Positions 14,429 to 20,793 of a stretch of 20,793 bases of DNA are shown one piece after another. Made by a program: the position numbers and the translations under genes. Under the pieces are notes generated by a model that was given only the letters and a program-made list of their open reading frames with translations, was not told where the DNA came from and searched no databases. Numbering within the stretch: the stretch's first letter is position 1; every line of letters begins with the position of its first letter. This stretch comes from Candidatus Cloacimonadota bacterium (GTDB lineage Bacteria > Cloacimonadota > Cloacimonadia > JGIOTU-2): the NCBI GenBank assembly GCA_014384665.1, contig JACNFI010000204.1, forward strand, positions 1 through 20,793. The letters run 5' to 3'.

Positions 14429-14735
14429 CAAATAATATCAACAACAAATAAAAATCAAAGGGTGATTATTATGCCAAAATCATTAAAAAACAAAAAATAT
14501 CATGAAGAAAAAATTTGAGAATGAAAGTTGAATTAGCCACAAAATCTCACGAAAGACCACAAAAAAAGATTTATTTTAATAGGTATTAAAATTATTATTA
14601 AAATTATGAATTTAGTTCGTGATAGTTAGTGCTTGCCCCGTTAGATATTCTTGTCCAGTTAGATACTTCCTATTCTAATGGAGTGCTATCTAACGGGGTA
14701 AATTCGTGGCAAAATTAAGAAGGAAAGATATAGTA
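14429..14735. other. Gene-free spacer with repeat remnants
   Basis: This 307-base spacer separates core 1 from the ferredoxin-kinase block. It has tiny ORFs at 14471-14518 (15 residues) and 14521-14589 (22 residues) with no family match that I recognise. A decayed tandem stretch TTAGCCACAAAATCTCACG starts near 14532. An inverted repeat has CCCCGTTAGAT at 14636-14646 and ATCTAACGGGG at 14688-14698, the same family as at 8496-8752. The last part, TTCGTGGCAAAA at 14703, may be the opposite end of the decayed tandem repeat. I see no convincing promoter or terminator. Confidence 0.5.
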
Positions 14736-15293
14736 ATGAAAAAACTTTTGATTGATATAACTAAGCTTGTAAAAGATAAAGATGCACTGGATAAAATAGA
14801 TTGTGAATATTTATATCACGAAGGAACAAATAGGGGGATTTTTTCTTTACTTGAGATTGCTGAATTTGGAGTTTTCTGCCGTCAATGTAAAGAAGCATTC
14901 TGCGTTGATGCGTGCCCAAAAGAGGCTCTGGAACGAACTGAAACAAATCTTATAAAACGATATAATATGCGATGTGTGGGGTGTAAGAGTTGTATTTTAG
15001 CTTGTCCCTTTGGAACTATCTTTCCTGAAGTGATAAATTATATTACATCAAAATGTGACTATTGTCTAAACCAGTTAGATGAAGACCCAAATTATATTCC
15101 GCTTTGCGTAAAAACTGCTGGCAATGATGCTGTAAAAATTATTGATATTGAGAAGGAAAAACCAGAAGAAAATCTGTTTTTTGTTGGTGACTATATGGTT
15201 GTAAAAACTCCGAGCTGGCGCGAGAAAGAGAAGAAAGAAGATATGGTAAACCCAGGTTATCCGAGACCCACGAAGAAAGGTGTGGAACCATGA
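14736..15293 (+). CDS. HycB/CooF-like polyferredoxin
   Basis: A 185-residue soluble 4Fe-4S protein from the ATG at 14736, chosen because GAAGGA precedes it. An in-frame GTG at 14706 would start within repeat sequence. Two complete motifs are C48-x2-C51-x4-C56-x3-C60 and C80-x2-C83-x2-C86-x3-C90. A third group, C107-x2-C110-x13-C124, lacks its fourth cysteine. A lone C23 lies near the N-terminus. In the four-cluster HycB/CooF pattern, the first and last motifs exchange their fourth ligand. C23 plus C107, C110 and C124 could therefore still bind one cluster, giving three in total. The family carries electrons to membrane hydrogenases or from CODH/formate dehydrogenase. The stop overlaps the kinase start (ATGA). 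Confidence 0.85.
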   Translation: MKKLLIDITKLVKDKDALDKIDCEYLYHEGTNRGIFSLLEIAEFGVFCRQCKEAFCVDACPKEALERTETNLIKRYNMRCVGCKSCILACPFGTIFPEVINYITSKCDYCLNQLDEDPNYIPLCVKTAGNDAVKIIDIEKEKPEENLFFVGDYMVVKTPSWREKEKKEDMVNPGYPRPTKKGVEP

Positions 15294-16168
15294 AAGAGAA
15301 AGGGAGGGATTTAGCGAGCACTATTAATATAAAAGAAGTGTGCGCTGAATGCGAAAGATTGAATCGCCATCTAAAATGGATGGTCAGCTTCGTAAGTCAC
15401 GAACTCAGCAGTACACTGGGAACTATCGTTATGAACATAAGTGCCCTCGCAGATACAGAGGTTGCGAAAAGACTTGATAAAGATAAGCAAAAAAGAATGA
15501 TGTTGGGAGCGCTCAGCAGCCTGAATCTAATGCAGGATATGGTCAGAAACTACCTTGCCTCTACAAAGGTCAAGGATGGGCAACTTAGCTTCAATCCCAC
15601 TAAGCTAAACCTTGATAAGGATATTATCAGTAAAATTGTCAAACGCTTAATGCCTGCCCTGAAGATAAAAGGCATGGCATTCATCTGTGAGCATTGCAGC
15701 GAGCTTGAAGTAGTATGCGACAAATCACTCATACACATTGCGATAAAAAACCTAATCAACAATGCGATAAAATATGGCAGTATAAATACAACTATTCGCT
15801 CATCACTACGAAAATGGCACAAGGGCTTCAATTTTACTATAACAAGCGAGGGAATCGGTATTCCTGAGGATAAGCTCGAGGCAATCTTTGATGAGTTCGC
15901 ACGATTTGACCCGCTTGGCATTGGTGGAACTGGTCTCGGTCTATATCTGGTCAGGAAAATAGCCACCATGCACAACGGAAATATTAAAGCAAACGCTGGA
16001 TACATCCTCAGTGATAAGTTCATAACCTACGAAATGGCCAGAAAAAACCCAGACCAATATACTGTAGATCTAAATGATGAGAGACTTAGGAAATTTGCCA
16101 CTTTCGTCCTGCGTATTCCTGGTTGTACGCCGACTGAAAGTGGTTTAAAAGCAAAGAAGGAAGACTAA
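15290..16168 (+). CDS. Soluble sensor histidine kinase with CxxC motifs
   Basis: A 292-residue kinase without membrane segments or a PAS/GAF domain. A short N-terminal part has C18-A-E-C21, followed closely by the phospho-acceptor block VSHELSSTLG (H37). The ATPase domain has N-box KNLINNAI (about 153-160), F-box region IFDEFARF and G2 GIGGTGLGLYL (211-221). In the G1 box, SEGIGIP (186-192) stands where DxGxGIP is usual, so the adenine-contacting aspartate is missing. A second CxxC (C133-E-H-C136, with C143 nearby) lies in the kinase region. Start and stop overlap show translational coupling with the ferredoxin gene. The response regulator follows 18 bases after the stop. I infer a cytoplasmic redox sensor; signal and target are unknown. 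The gene looks less AT-rich than its neighbours, which hints at a separate origin. Confidence 0.85.
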   Translation: MKEKGRDLASTINIKEVCAECERLNRHLKWMVSFVSHELSSTLGTIVMNISALADTEVAKRLDKDKQKRMMLGALSSLNLMQDMVRNYLASTKVKDGQLSFNPTKLNLDKDIISKIVKRLMPALKIKGMAFICEHCSELEVVCDKSLIHIAIKNLINNAIKYGSINTTIRSSLRKWHKGFNFTITSEGIGIPEDKLEAIFDEFARFDPLGIGGTGLGLYLVRKIATMHNGNIKANAGYILSDKFITYEMARKNPDQYTVDLNDERLRKFATFVLRIPGCTPTESGLKAKKED

Positions 16169-16186
16169 AATAAGGAGGAAATAAAA

Positions 16187-16585
16187 ATGTCTAAACACAA
16201 GTCCATTCTGTTTGTGGATGATGACCCGAGCTTTCTGGATGCAACGACAAATGTGCTTGAAAGTTTTGGCTATAGGGTAATAAAGGCATTAAATCCCAAG
16301 AAGTGCTTTGAAGCGTTAGATAAAGAGTTGCCAGATCTTATTATCCTTGATGTAATGATGGCACGGATAGATTCTGGATTTGATGTTTGTAGAAAATTGA
16401 AAACCGATGATAGAACTAAGGGAATCCCAATTCTGATGCTTACAGCAGTTGACAAGAAATACCCATTTGACTTTGGTAAGGCTGCCGGAGATCCCGACTG
16501 GTTGCCTGTTGAGGATTTTATAGACAAACCGGTTGAGGCTATGGAATTAGTGGAACATATTCGTGCGCTTCTGAAAAAAAAGTAG
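16187..16585 (+). CDS. Receiver-only response regulator
   Basis: A 132-residue CheY-like protein. The receiver residues are all present: acidic pair D11/D12, phospho-acceptor D55 in LIILDVMM, T86 in MLTA and K114 in DKPV. The chain ends right after the last receiver helix, so there is no DNA-binding or enzymatic output. The loop GKAAGDPDWLPVEDFIDKPV is longer than usual. A GGAGG site lies before the ATG. It is the evident partner of the upstream kinase and may act by protein contact, perhaps on the redox complexes or on another regulator. Confidence 0.9.
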   Translation: MSKHKSILFVDDDPSFLDATTNVLESFGYRVIKALNPKKCFEALDKELPDLIILDVMMARIDSGFDVCRKLKTDDRTKGIPILMLTAVDKKYPFDFGKAAGDPDWLPVEDFIDKPVEAMELVEHIRALLKKK

Positions 16586-16975
16586 CTGTGCTGTGCTGGA
16601 TGATTGCAATGTATAGAGAGACAATAAAGGTGGAAATCATATTTGTTTTAGTTTTTCAAACATTGTTAAACCGGTATAATTACTTGTATCTTGGGACATA
16701 TGAACAGGGAGTTTACTAATTCTTGGCTTGTGAATAGTATTATTGAAGATGAGCATTGTTACATAAATAATCCAAGAAATTATGAATAAAATTATCAGTT
16801 TACTTCAACAACAGATGGAGTTTATTCCAATATTAATTTTTACAATCAAAACAATCAAGAATATTTTTTCTATTATAAATTCTTATTTCTGCGTCCCTGC
16901 CCACTGTCAGGCAGGTTTGCTGATTCCCCAGGTAGTAGGAAAACTTTACTACACGGAGTAAACATAGGAGGATAA
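16586..16975. other. 390-base spacer before the hydrogenase genes
   Basis: No credible gene is seen. The spacer is AT-rich and holds the promoter-like site described separately. A small hairpin CCTGCC-CACTGTCA-GGCAGG lies near 16900. A weaker pairing of GTAGTA with TACTAC lies near 16932-16952. It ends with the AGGAGG ribosome site of the next gene at 16966-16971. The length is unusual for this compact cluster and makes it the likeliest place for independent transcription of the [NiFe] hydrogenase genes. Confidence 0.5.
16653..16680 (+). promoter_or_regulatory. Possible sigma-70-type promoter
   Basis: A perfect TATAAT at 16675-16680 follows a weak TTTTCA at 16653-16658 with a 16-base gap. 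It points towards the hydrogenase genes and would give a leader of nearly 300 bases. In AT-rich DNA a TATAAT can occur by chance, so this is tentative. Confidence 0.3.
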
Positions 16976-17908
16976 GTGATTTTTAAATATCTATTCTACT
17001 TGCTTATATTCCCGGGCTTCTTGTTTGTTTCAGTTTTTGGTATGATTGTAGGATGGGTTGACAGGAAGGTTAGTGCAAGAGTTCAATTCCGAGTTGGACC
17101 TCCATTTTTTCAGAACTTTTATGATATTTTTAAATTATGGGGTAAGGAAGTTATATTAGTAAAAAACTCTCCATATTTTATATTTGTCATTGCTCCAATC
17201 ATTGCTTTTGCATCTGTCTTGATAACCTCCACTTTAGTTGGCACTGCTTTTTTCTTTAATTTAGGCATTGGGGGAGACTTAATATTCATAATATATCTTA
17301 TGATAATCTACTCAGTTGCATTGATACTTGGAGCATCTTCAACAGGGAATATTTATTCAAGCATAGGTGCTGGAAGAGAGATGAAACTTTTGCTATCAGA
17401 TGAATTAGCATTTATACTTGTTATTTTAGTACCAATAATACATGCAGGATATAAAATTGATTTAATTCAAATATTAGATTATCAACAAGTTAATGGAATG
17501 ATAATAGGTTCAGCTTCAGGGATTATTGCTTTTATTGTTGGCATAATTTGTCTTCAGGCAAAAATGGCTATGGTACCATTTGATATACCAGAGGCTGAGA
17601 CTGAAATTATTGAAGGCACATTGATAGAATATTCAGGTCCACTGCTTGCATTCTGGAAATTATCTCATTTTATGATGTATGTGTTTATGCCCTTGCTTTT
17701 AGTTATTCTATTCTGGGGAGGAATTAGCTTTGCATCTATTGGAAGTATTATTGCTGGAGTTTTAAAATATTTGTTGATTGTAGTTATTATGATATTAATA
17801 AAAAATACAAATCCCCGTGTAAGAATTGATACAGCTATAATTTTTTTCTGGAAATATGCCAGTCCTCTGGCTTTGATTGCAGTAATCCTAGCTATTTTAG
17901 GAGCATAA
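16976..17908 (+). CDS. NuoH-like membrane anchor of group 4 hydrogenase, core 2
   Basis: A 310-residue polytopic protein of the NuoH/EchB/HycD/MbhM family, with a GTG start preceded four bases upstream by AGGAGG. Signature segments are GWVDRKVSARVQFRVGPP at about 26-43, MVPFDIPEAETEIIEGTLIEYSGP near 200-224 and PRVRIDTAIIFFWKYASPL near the end. The acidic loop (EAETEIIEG) is close to that of complex I NuoH and differs from the core 1 copy (FEVVGAAQEISSG). It anchors the hydrogenase module in the membrane and starts the ion path. Three bases separate it from the nuoB-like gene. Confidence 0.88.
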   Translation: MIFKYLFYLLIFPGFLFVSVFGMIVGWVDRKVSARVQFRVGPPFFQNFYDIFKLWGKEVILVKNSPYFIFVIAPIIAFASVLITSTLVGTAFFFNLGIGGDLIFIIYLMIIYSVALILGASSTGNIYSSIGAGREMKLLLSDELAFILVILVPIIHAGYKIDLIQILDYQQVNGMIIGSASGIIAFIVGIICLQAKMAMVPFDIPEAETEIIEGTLIEYSGPLLAFWKLSHFMMYVFMPLLLVILFWGGISFASIGSIIAGVLKYLLIVVIMILIKNTNPRVRIDTAIIFFWKYASPLALIAVILAILGA

Positions 17909-17911
17909 ATT

Positions 17912-18331
17912 ATGTCTCTTTATAATAAAATTATCAAAAAATCTATCTGGGTGTTTCATGCGAGTGCAAGCCCGTGCAACAATTGTGATATTGAAATTCT
18001 TGATTTGATAACCCCGGGATATGATATTGAAAGGTTTGGGATTAAGCTTGTTGGTTCTGTCCGACATGCTGATGTTTTATTAGTAACAGGTATTGTGTCG
18101 CATAAAGTAGCTCCACGAATAAAACAATTGTATGAGCAGGCACCAAAGCCAGTTTTTGTTGTTGGTATTGGAACTTGCACTATAGGTGGTGCTACTTTTA
18201 AGCAAAGTTATAATCGAGCAGGAGCACCATTAGATAAGATTATTCCCGTTAATGCATTTATTCCTGGCTGCCCACCTAAACCTGAAGCTATGATTGACGG
18301 AATAGTAAAATTATTAGGAACTTTAAAATGA
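17912..18331 (+). CDS. [NiFe] hydrogenase small subunit-like (NuoB-type), core 2
   Basis: A compact 139-residue subunit of the MbhJ/EchC/HycG/NuoB family. The ligands of the proximal 4Fe-4S cluster are C22-x2-C25, C89 (GTCT) and C120 (GCPPKPEA). The CNNCDIE arrangement, with glutamate E28, is typical of group 4 hydrogenases. It passes electrons between the [NiFe] site in the NuoD-like subunit and ferredoxin. The stop overlaps the next start (ATGA). It lacks the N-terminal extension of the core 1 copy. Confidence 0.92.
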   Translation: MSLYNKIIKKSIWVFHASASPCNNCDIEILDLITPGYDIERFGIKLVGSVRHADVLLVTGIVSHKVAPRIKQLYEQAPKPVFVVGIGTCTIGGATFKQSYNRAGAPLDKIIPVNAFIPGCPPKPEAMIDGIVKLLGTLK

Positions 18332-18804
18332 CCGAAAAAGAAAAGATATTTTTTGAGAAATATAAAGACAAAATGTCTAAAATCATTGAAAAGAAAAAAA
18401 GATATTATTTTAATATCAAAAATGAAGATTTGAGAGAGATTGCTGACTATCTTTTTAATAAAATGAAATGTAGGTTATCAATATGTACTGCCACAGAAAT
18501 TTATGATGGGCTGGAAGTTCTTTATCATTTTACTGATGATACAACAGGAACATATTATAATCCTCGTGTTAAAACAAACCTTGAAAATCCTGAGATAAAT
18601 TCTATTACTCCGATCCTTGAGGGTGCGAACTGGATTGAAAGAGAAATGTATGATCTCTTTGGAATTAAATTCAAAGGTCATCCGGATTTGAAAAAATTGC
18701 TTACAATAAACAGTCCAGAATTTTCTAAAGATGACCATCCGATGAGATTCAAGAGAAATCATAAGGCAAAAGGGGAAAGGCAAAAGGTAAAAGGTAAAAG
18801 GTAA
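18328..18804 (+). CDS. NuoC-like subunit of group 4 hydrogenase, core 2
   Basis: A 158-residue soluble protein with the NuoC/EchD/MbhK signature ANWIEREMYDLFGIKFKGHP at about residues 106-125. It is an assembly subunit for the hydrogenase module and binds no cofactor. The last dozen residues (KAKGERQKVKGKR) are encoded by tandem copies of AAAAGGT, and the stop codon arises within that array. The natural end was probably shortly after DDHPMRFKRNH. Confidence 0.88.
   Translation: MTEKEKIFFEKYKDKMSKIIEKKKRYYFNIKNEDLREIADYLFNKMKCRLSICTATEIYDGLEVLYHFTDDTTGTYYNPRVKTNLENPEINSITPILEGANWIEREMYDLFGIKFKGHPDLKKLLTINSPEFSKDDHPMRFKRNHKAKGERQKVKGKR
18763..18802 (+). repeat. AAAAGGT tandem repeat
   Basis: Three exact seven-base copies (18782-18788, 18789-18795, 18796-18802) follow two or more degenerate ones. 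The array encodes the basic tail of the nuoC-like protein and supplies its stop. The period is the same as in the S23 units, but the sequence is different. Confidence 0.7.
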
Positions 18805-18833
18805 AAATAAAAATGCAAATTTTAGTATTAAAT

Positions 18834-18860
18834 CGGTGGTTATCCGTGGCTATCCGTGGC
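18834..18860 (+). repeat. TATCCGTGGC tandem repeat
   Basis: Two exact ten-base copies (18841-18850, 18851-18860) follow a partial CGGTGGT. No inverted partner was found nearby. Such CCGTGG/CCACGG arrays resemble arms of IR-flanked orphan units, so this may be a solo end. The next gene's AGGAGA site follows unaffected. Confidence 0.55.
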
Positions 18861-18882
18861 AAAAATATTTTAGGAGAAATTA

Positions 18883-20100
18883 ATGAGTAAATGCAGGATT
18901 CCTTTAGGTCCCTTTCATCCGCTTTTAGAAGAGGCAGAATTTTTCAATATAAAAGTTGAAGGCGAAAAAGTTGTTGATATTGAGATGGAAACAGGTTGGA
19001 TGCATAGAGGTCACGAAAAGATATCCGAGACCAGGACCTTTACACAATCAATATTTTTGGTTGAGAGGATTTGTGGTATATGTTCTACCTCTCATCCATT
19101 TGCATGTGTCAATGCCATTGAAGATATTGATAATGTAGAAATTCCAGAAAGAGCAAAATATATCCGTGTATTAATTGGAGAATTAGAGAGGATTCATAGC
19201 CATTTGCTTTGGGTGGGATTAGCAGGTCATTTTATAGGATATGATACTCTCTGGATGTGGGCTTGGAAATATAGAGAACCAATATTACAGCTTTCCGAAA
19301 AAATTACTGGTAATAGGAATCATTATGCAATGATGCGTGTTGGAGGTGTGGGTAGAGATTTTGATAATTCTTTGATTCCTGAGATAAATCCTGTGCTTGA
19401 TATGCTTGAGAAGAAAATGGTTATGCTTGCTGGTGCTGTAAATGATGACCCTGTGTTAAAATCACGATTAAAAGGGGTTGGTATATTAACCAAAGAAGAT
19501 GCAATCAATTATTGTGCTAATGGACCAACTGCCCGTGCTTCTGGTTATGATATTGATGTCCGAAGAGATGACCCCACTGCCTATGAAGTGGTAGATGTTA
19601 AAGTGATTGTTACACAAAATGGTGATGTATTTGATAAGGCTGTTGTGAGGGTATTAGAAATAATAGAATCCTGCCATATTATAAAACAATGCCTAAAAGC
19701 ATTTGAAAAAGTCCAGGGTCCAATTATAAATAAAGTAAAAGAGATTTCACCAGGTGAAGGAATTGGCAGATATGAAGCACCCCGCGGCGAAGTTTTTCAT
19801 TACATACGAAGTGATGGCACAAATCGTCCCGTAAGACATAAAGTTCGTGCTCCAAGTTTTTCCAACATACCTACTTACAAAGCCTCTTGCATTGGCATTC
19901 CACTTGCAGATGCTCTTATAACCTTAGCCTCTGTTGACCCTTGTTACTGTTGTACTGAACGAAGTCTAAAGGTTTTTGACACTAAAGGCAGAAGACTGGA
20001 AGAAAGTCTGTTGAAACTTTCTCGTGAAAAGACTAAAAAAATACGAAAAAATTTCTATGCTGATGGGGTATCTCCTTTAGAGAGAATTTTTGAATTATGA
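18883..20100 (+). CDS. Group 4 [NiFe] hydrogenase large subunit
   Basis: A 405-residue NuoD-type catalytic subunit. Both nickel-binding pairs are intact: C64-x2-C67 in ERICGICSTSH and C354-x2-C357 in DPCYCCTER, with an extra cysteine C356 between. Other family blocks are GWMHRGHEKISETRTFTQS (38-56) and RAPSFSNIPTYKA. These features place it with energy-converting hydrogenases (Mbh, Ech, Hyf-like), which reduce protons with ferredoxin or oxidise H2 and couple this to ion movement. About 45 residues follow the DPCxxCTER site, like the cleaved tail of HycE, so processing by a HycI-type protease is expected. No such protease or Hyp maturation gene lies in the window. An AGGAGA site supports the ATG. 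Confidence 0.93.
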   Translation: MSKCRIPLGPFHPLLEEAEFFNIKVEGEKVVDIEMETGWMHRGHEKISETRTFTQSIFLVERICGICSTSHPFACVNAIEDIDNVEIPERAKYIRVLIGELERIHSHLLWVGLAGHFIGYDTLWMWAWKYREPILQLSEKITGNRNHYAMMRVGGVGRDFDNSLIPEINPVLDMLEKKMVMLAGAVNDDPVLKSRLKGVGILTKEDAINYCANGPTARASGYDIDVRRDDPTAYEVVDVKVIVTQNGDVFDKAVVRVLEIIESCHIIKQCLKAFEKVQGPIINKVKEISPGEGIGRYEAPRGEVFHYIRSDGTNRPVRHKVRAPSFSNIPTYKASCIGIPLADALITLASVDPCYCCTERSLKVFDTKGRRLEESLLKLSREKTKKIRKNFYADGVSPLERIFEL

Positions 20101-20215
20101 TTCGGAGTGCTGAAACGAGGAGTCCAGATTTATCAGGACGACGAACTTTCAGTCCCGACTGGTCGGGACGAAAAGTTCGTCCCGATTCAATCGGGACTTG
20201 TTTTCGCACTCCAAA
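20101..20215 (+). repeat. Palindromic element with nested GTCCCGA hairpins
   Basis: Imperfect terminal inverted repeats read GGAGTGCTGAAAC at about 20104 and GTTTTCGCACTCC near the end. Inside, GTCCCGAC (20152-20159) pairs with GTCGGGAC (20162-20169), extended by CGAACTTT (20142-20149) with AAAGTTCG (20172-20179). A second hairpin is GTCCCGAT (20179-20186) with ATCGGGAC (20190-20197). It begins directly after the hydrogenase stop codon. No run of T follows the stems, so it looks like a REP/MITE-type repeat more than a terminator. Confidence 0.7.
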
Positions 20216-20261
20216 GTAAGCTTCTTTAATATGTCAAAATTAAATAAGAAAAGGTAAATAA

Positions 20262-20793
20262 ATGTGGAATAATTATTTGGTTTTAGTAATCCTGGTTCCA
20301 GTCATTGTTGCGATTGTTAATATTTTTGTCCCCAAAGTTCTAAAAAAGATTCTAACCCTTGCTGGTATTCTTGCCTCTCTTTATTTTAGTATTAGAATAT
20401 TCATAATTGGAGGGCTTAGCTTTTCATTCTTAAATGAAACGATTTTGAAAAATGATGCTCTATCCAACTTTATCCTGCTTTTCATAAATATTCTGAGTTT
20501 AATTATCCTCATTTACTCTTTGAAGAATGTCAAATCAGAGTTTGAAAGTAAATTTTTCCTTCTTTTTCCATTGACAGTTGGATTTTGTAATGGGGTAGCA
20601 GTTAGTGCTAATATAATAGCATTCCTTATATTTTGGGGGCTTTCCGGGTTAGTGGTTTATCTCTTTGGATTATTGAAGGGAAAGGTCGCAGCAGAAAGTT
20701 CAAGAAAAGCATTTATTATTATAGGAAGTTCTGATGTATTGCTTTTACTTGGCTTGATCTTAATGCAATCCTATGCAAAGACTAACAATATGT
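20262..20793 (+). CDS. NuoL/MrpD-like antiporter subunit, core 2 (cut by window end)
   Basis: An open frame of 177 codons from ATG 20262 runs off the window. It encodes hydrophobic helices in the pattern of NuoL/HyfB/MrpD. Helices lie at about 5-25, 30-50, 68-88, 98-114, 115-138 and 148-168. At the helix-5 position, where relatives have FWE followed by a small-residue helix, it reads IFWGLSGLVVYLFG: glycine G126 replaces the ion-path glutamate. K149 in SRKAFIIIGSSDVLLLLG fits the helix that follows. It probably belongs to the [NiFe] hydrogenase operon, with a GAAAAGG site before the start. Divergence from canonical members is clear, and the C-terminal part is not visible. Confidence 0.75.
   Translation, partial: MWNNYLVLVILVPVIVAIVNIFVPKVLKKILTLAGILASLYFSIRIFIIGGLSFSFLNETILKNDALSNFILLFINILSLIILIYSLKNVKSEFESKFFLLFPLTVGFCNGVAVSANIIAFLIFWGLSGLVVYLFGLLKGKVAAESSRKAFIIIGSSDVLLLLGLILMQSYAKTNNM

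Noticed and set aside
15550..16023. 157-codon antisense ORF
   Set aside because: It lies fully opposite the histidine kinase, whose motifs are clear, and shows no family signature or ribosome site.
20101..20215. Intrinsic terminator after the hydrogenase large subunit
   Set aside because: The stems are strong but no T-run follows, and the next gene is very likely in the same operon.

Overview
The window is AT-rich and carries a dense, one-strand (+) set of genes for complex-I-like, membrane-bound, ion-pumping redox enzymes. The genes themselves point to a strict anaerobe that lives on ferredoxin, NAD(P)H and H2. The mix of Mrp/Mbh-type subunits, orphan four-helix-bundle (S23) and GxxExxY genes, and many short palindromic repeats resembles draft genomes of uncultivated bacterial phyla. 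There is no rRNA or other marker, so I do not assign a phylum.

Layout: (1) 127-1972, an AsrA/HydB-like Fe-S protein and an AsrB/HydG-like flavoprotein, a soluble electron-transfer pair. (2) 1998-4420, an Mrp-type antiporter module (E, F, G, MbhD, an MbhE-MbhF fusion, C). (3) 5140-8492, two MrpD/NuoL-type ion-channel subunits. (4) 8733-14428, a first complex-I-like core: NuoH, NuoB, NuoC, NuoD and a NuoI domain fused to a GltD/NfnB-like FAD/NAD(P) oxidoreductase. Its NuoD-like subunit has none of the [NiFe] cysteines, so this is an Mbx/Mbs- or complex-I-like oxidoreductase, not a hydrogenase. (5) 14736-16585, a HycB/CooF-like ferredoxin, a soluble histidine kinase with two CxxC motifs, and a receiver-only response regulator. 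(6) 16976-20793, a second complex-I-like core whose NuoD-like subunit has both CxxC motifs of a group 4 [NiFe] hydrogenase, followed by a NuoL-like subunit cut by the window end.

Inferred working model: core 1 couples electron transfer among ferredoxin, NAD(P)H and a flavoprotein partner to Na+/H+ movement through the Mrp module. Core 2 makes or uses H2. The ferredoxin, kinase and regulator between them may move electrons to the hydrogenase and sense redox state.

The gene boundaries hold several classes of short repeats. Most striking is a family of four units built from about 7-bp tandem repeats in inverted orientation, enclosing either a complete S23 gene (4609-4962) or miniature versions. 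At least two of the miniatures retain only the first and last codons of that gene. A GxxExxY gene sits in a similar arrangement, with a different repeat that supplies the stop codon of the upstream nuoC-like gene. These IR-flanked units, all in operon orientation and all at gene boundaries, are the best candidate for an undescribed mobile or RNA-level element.
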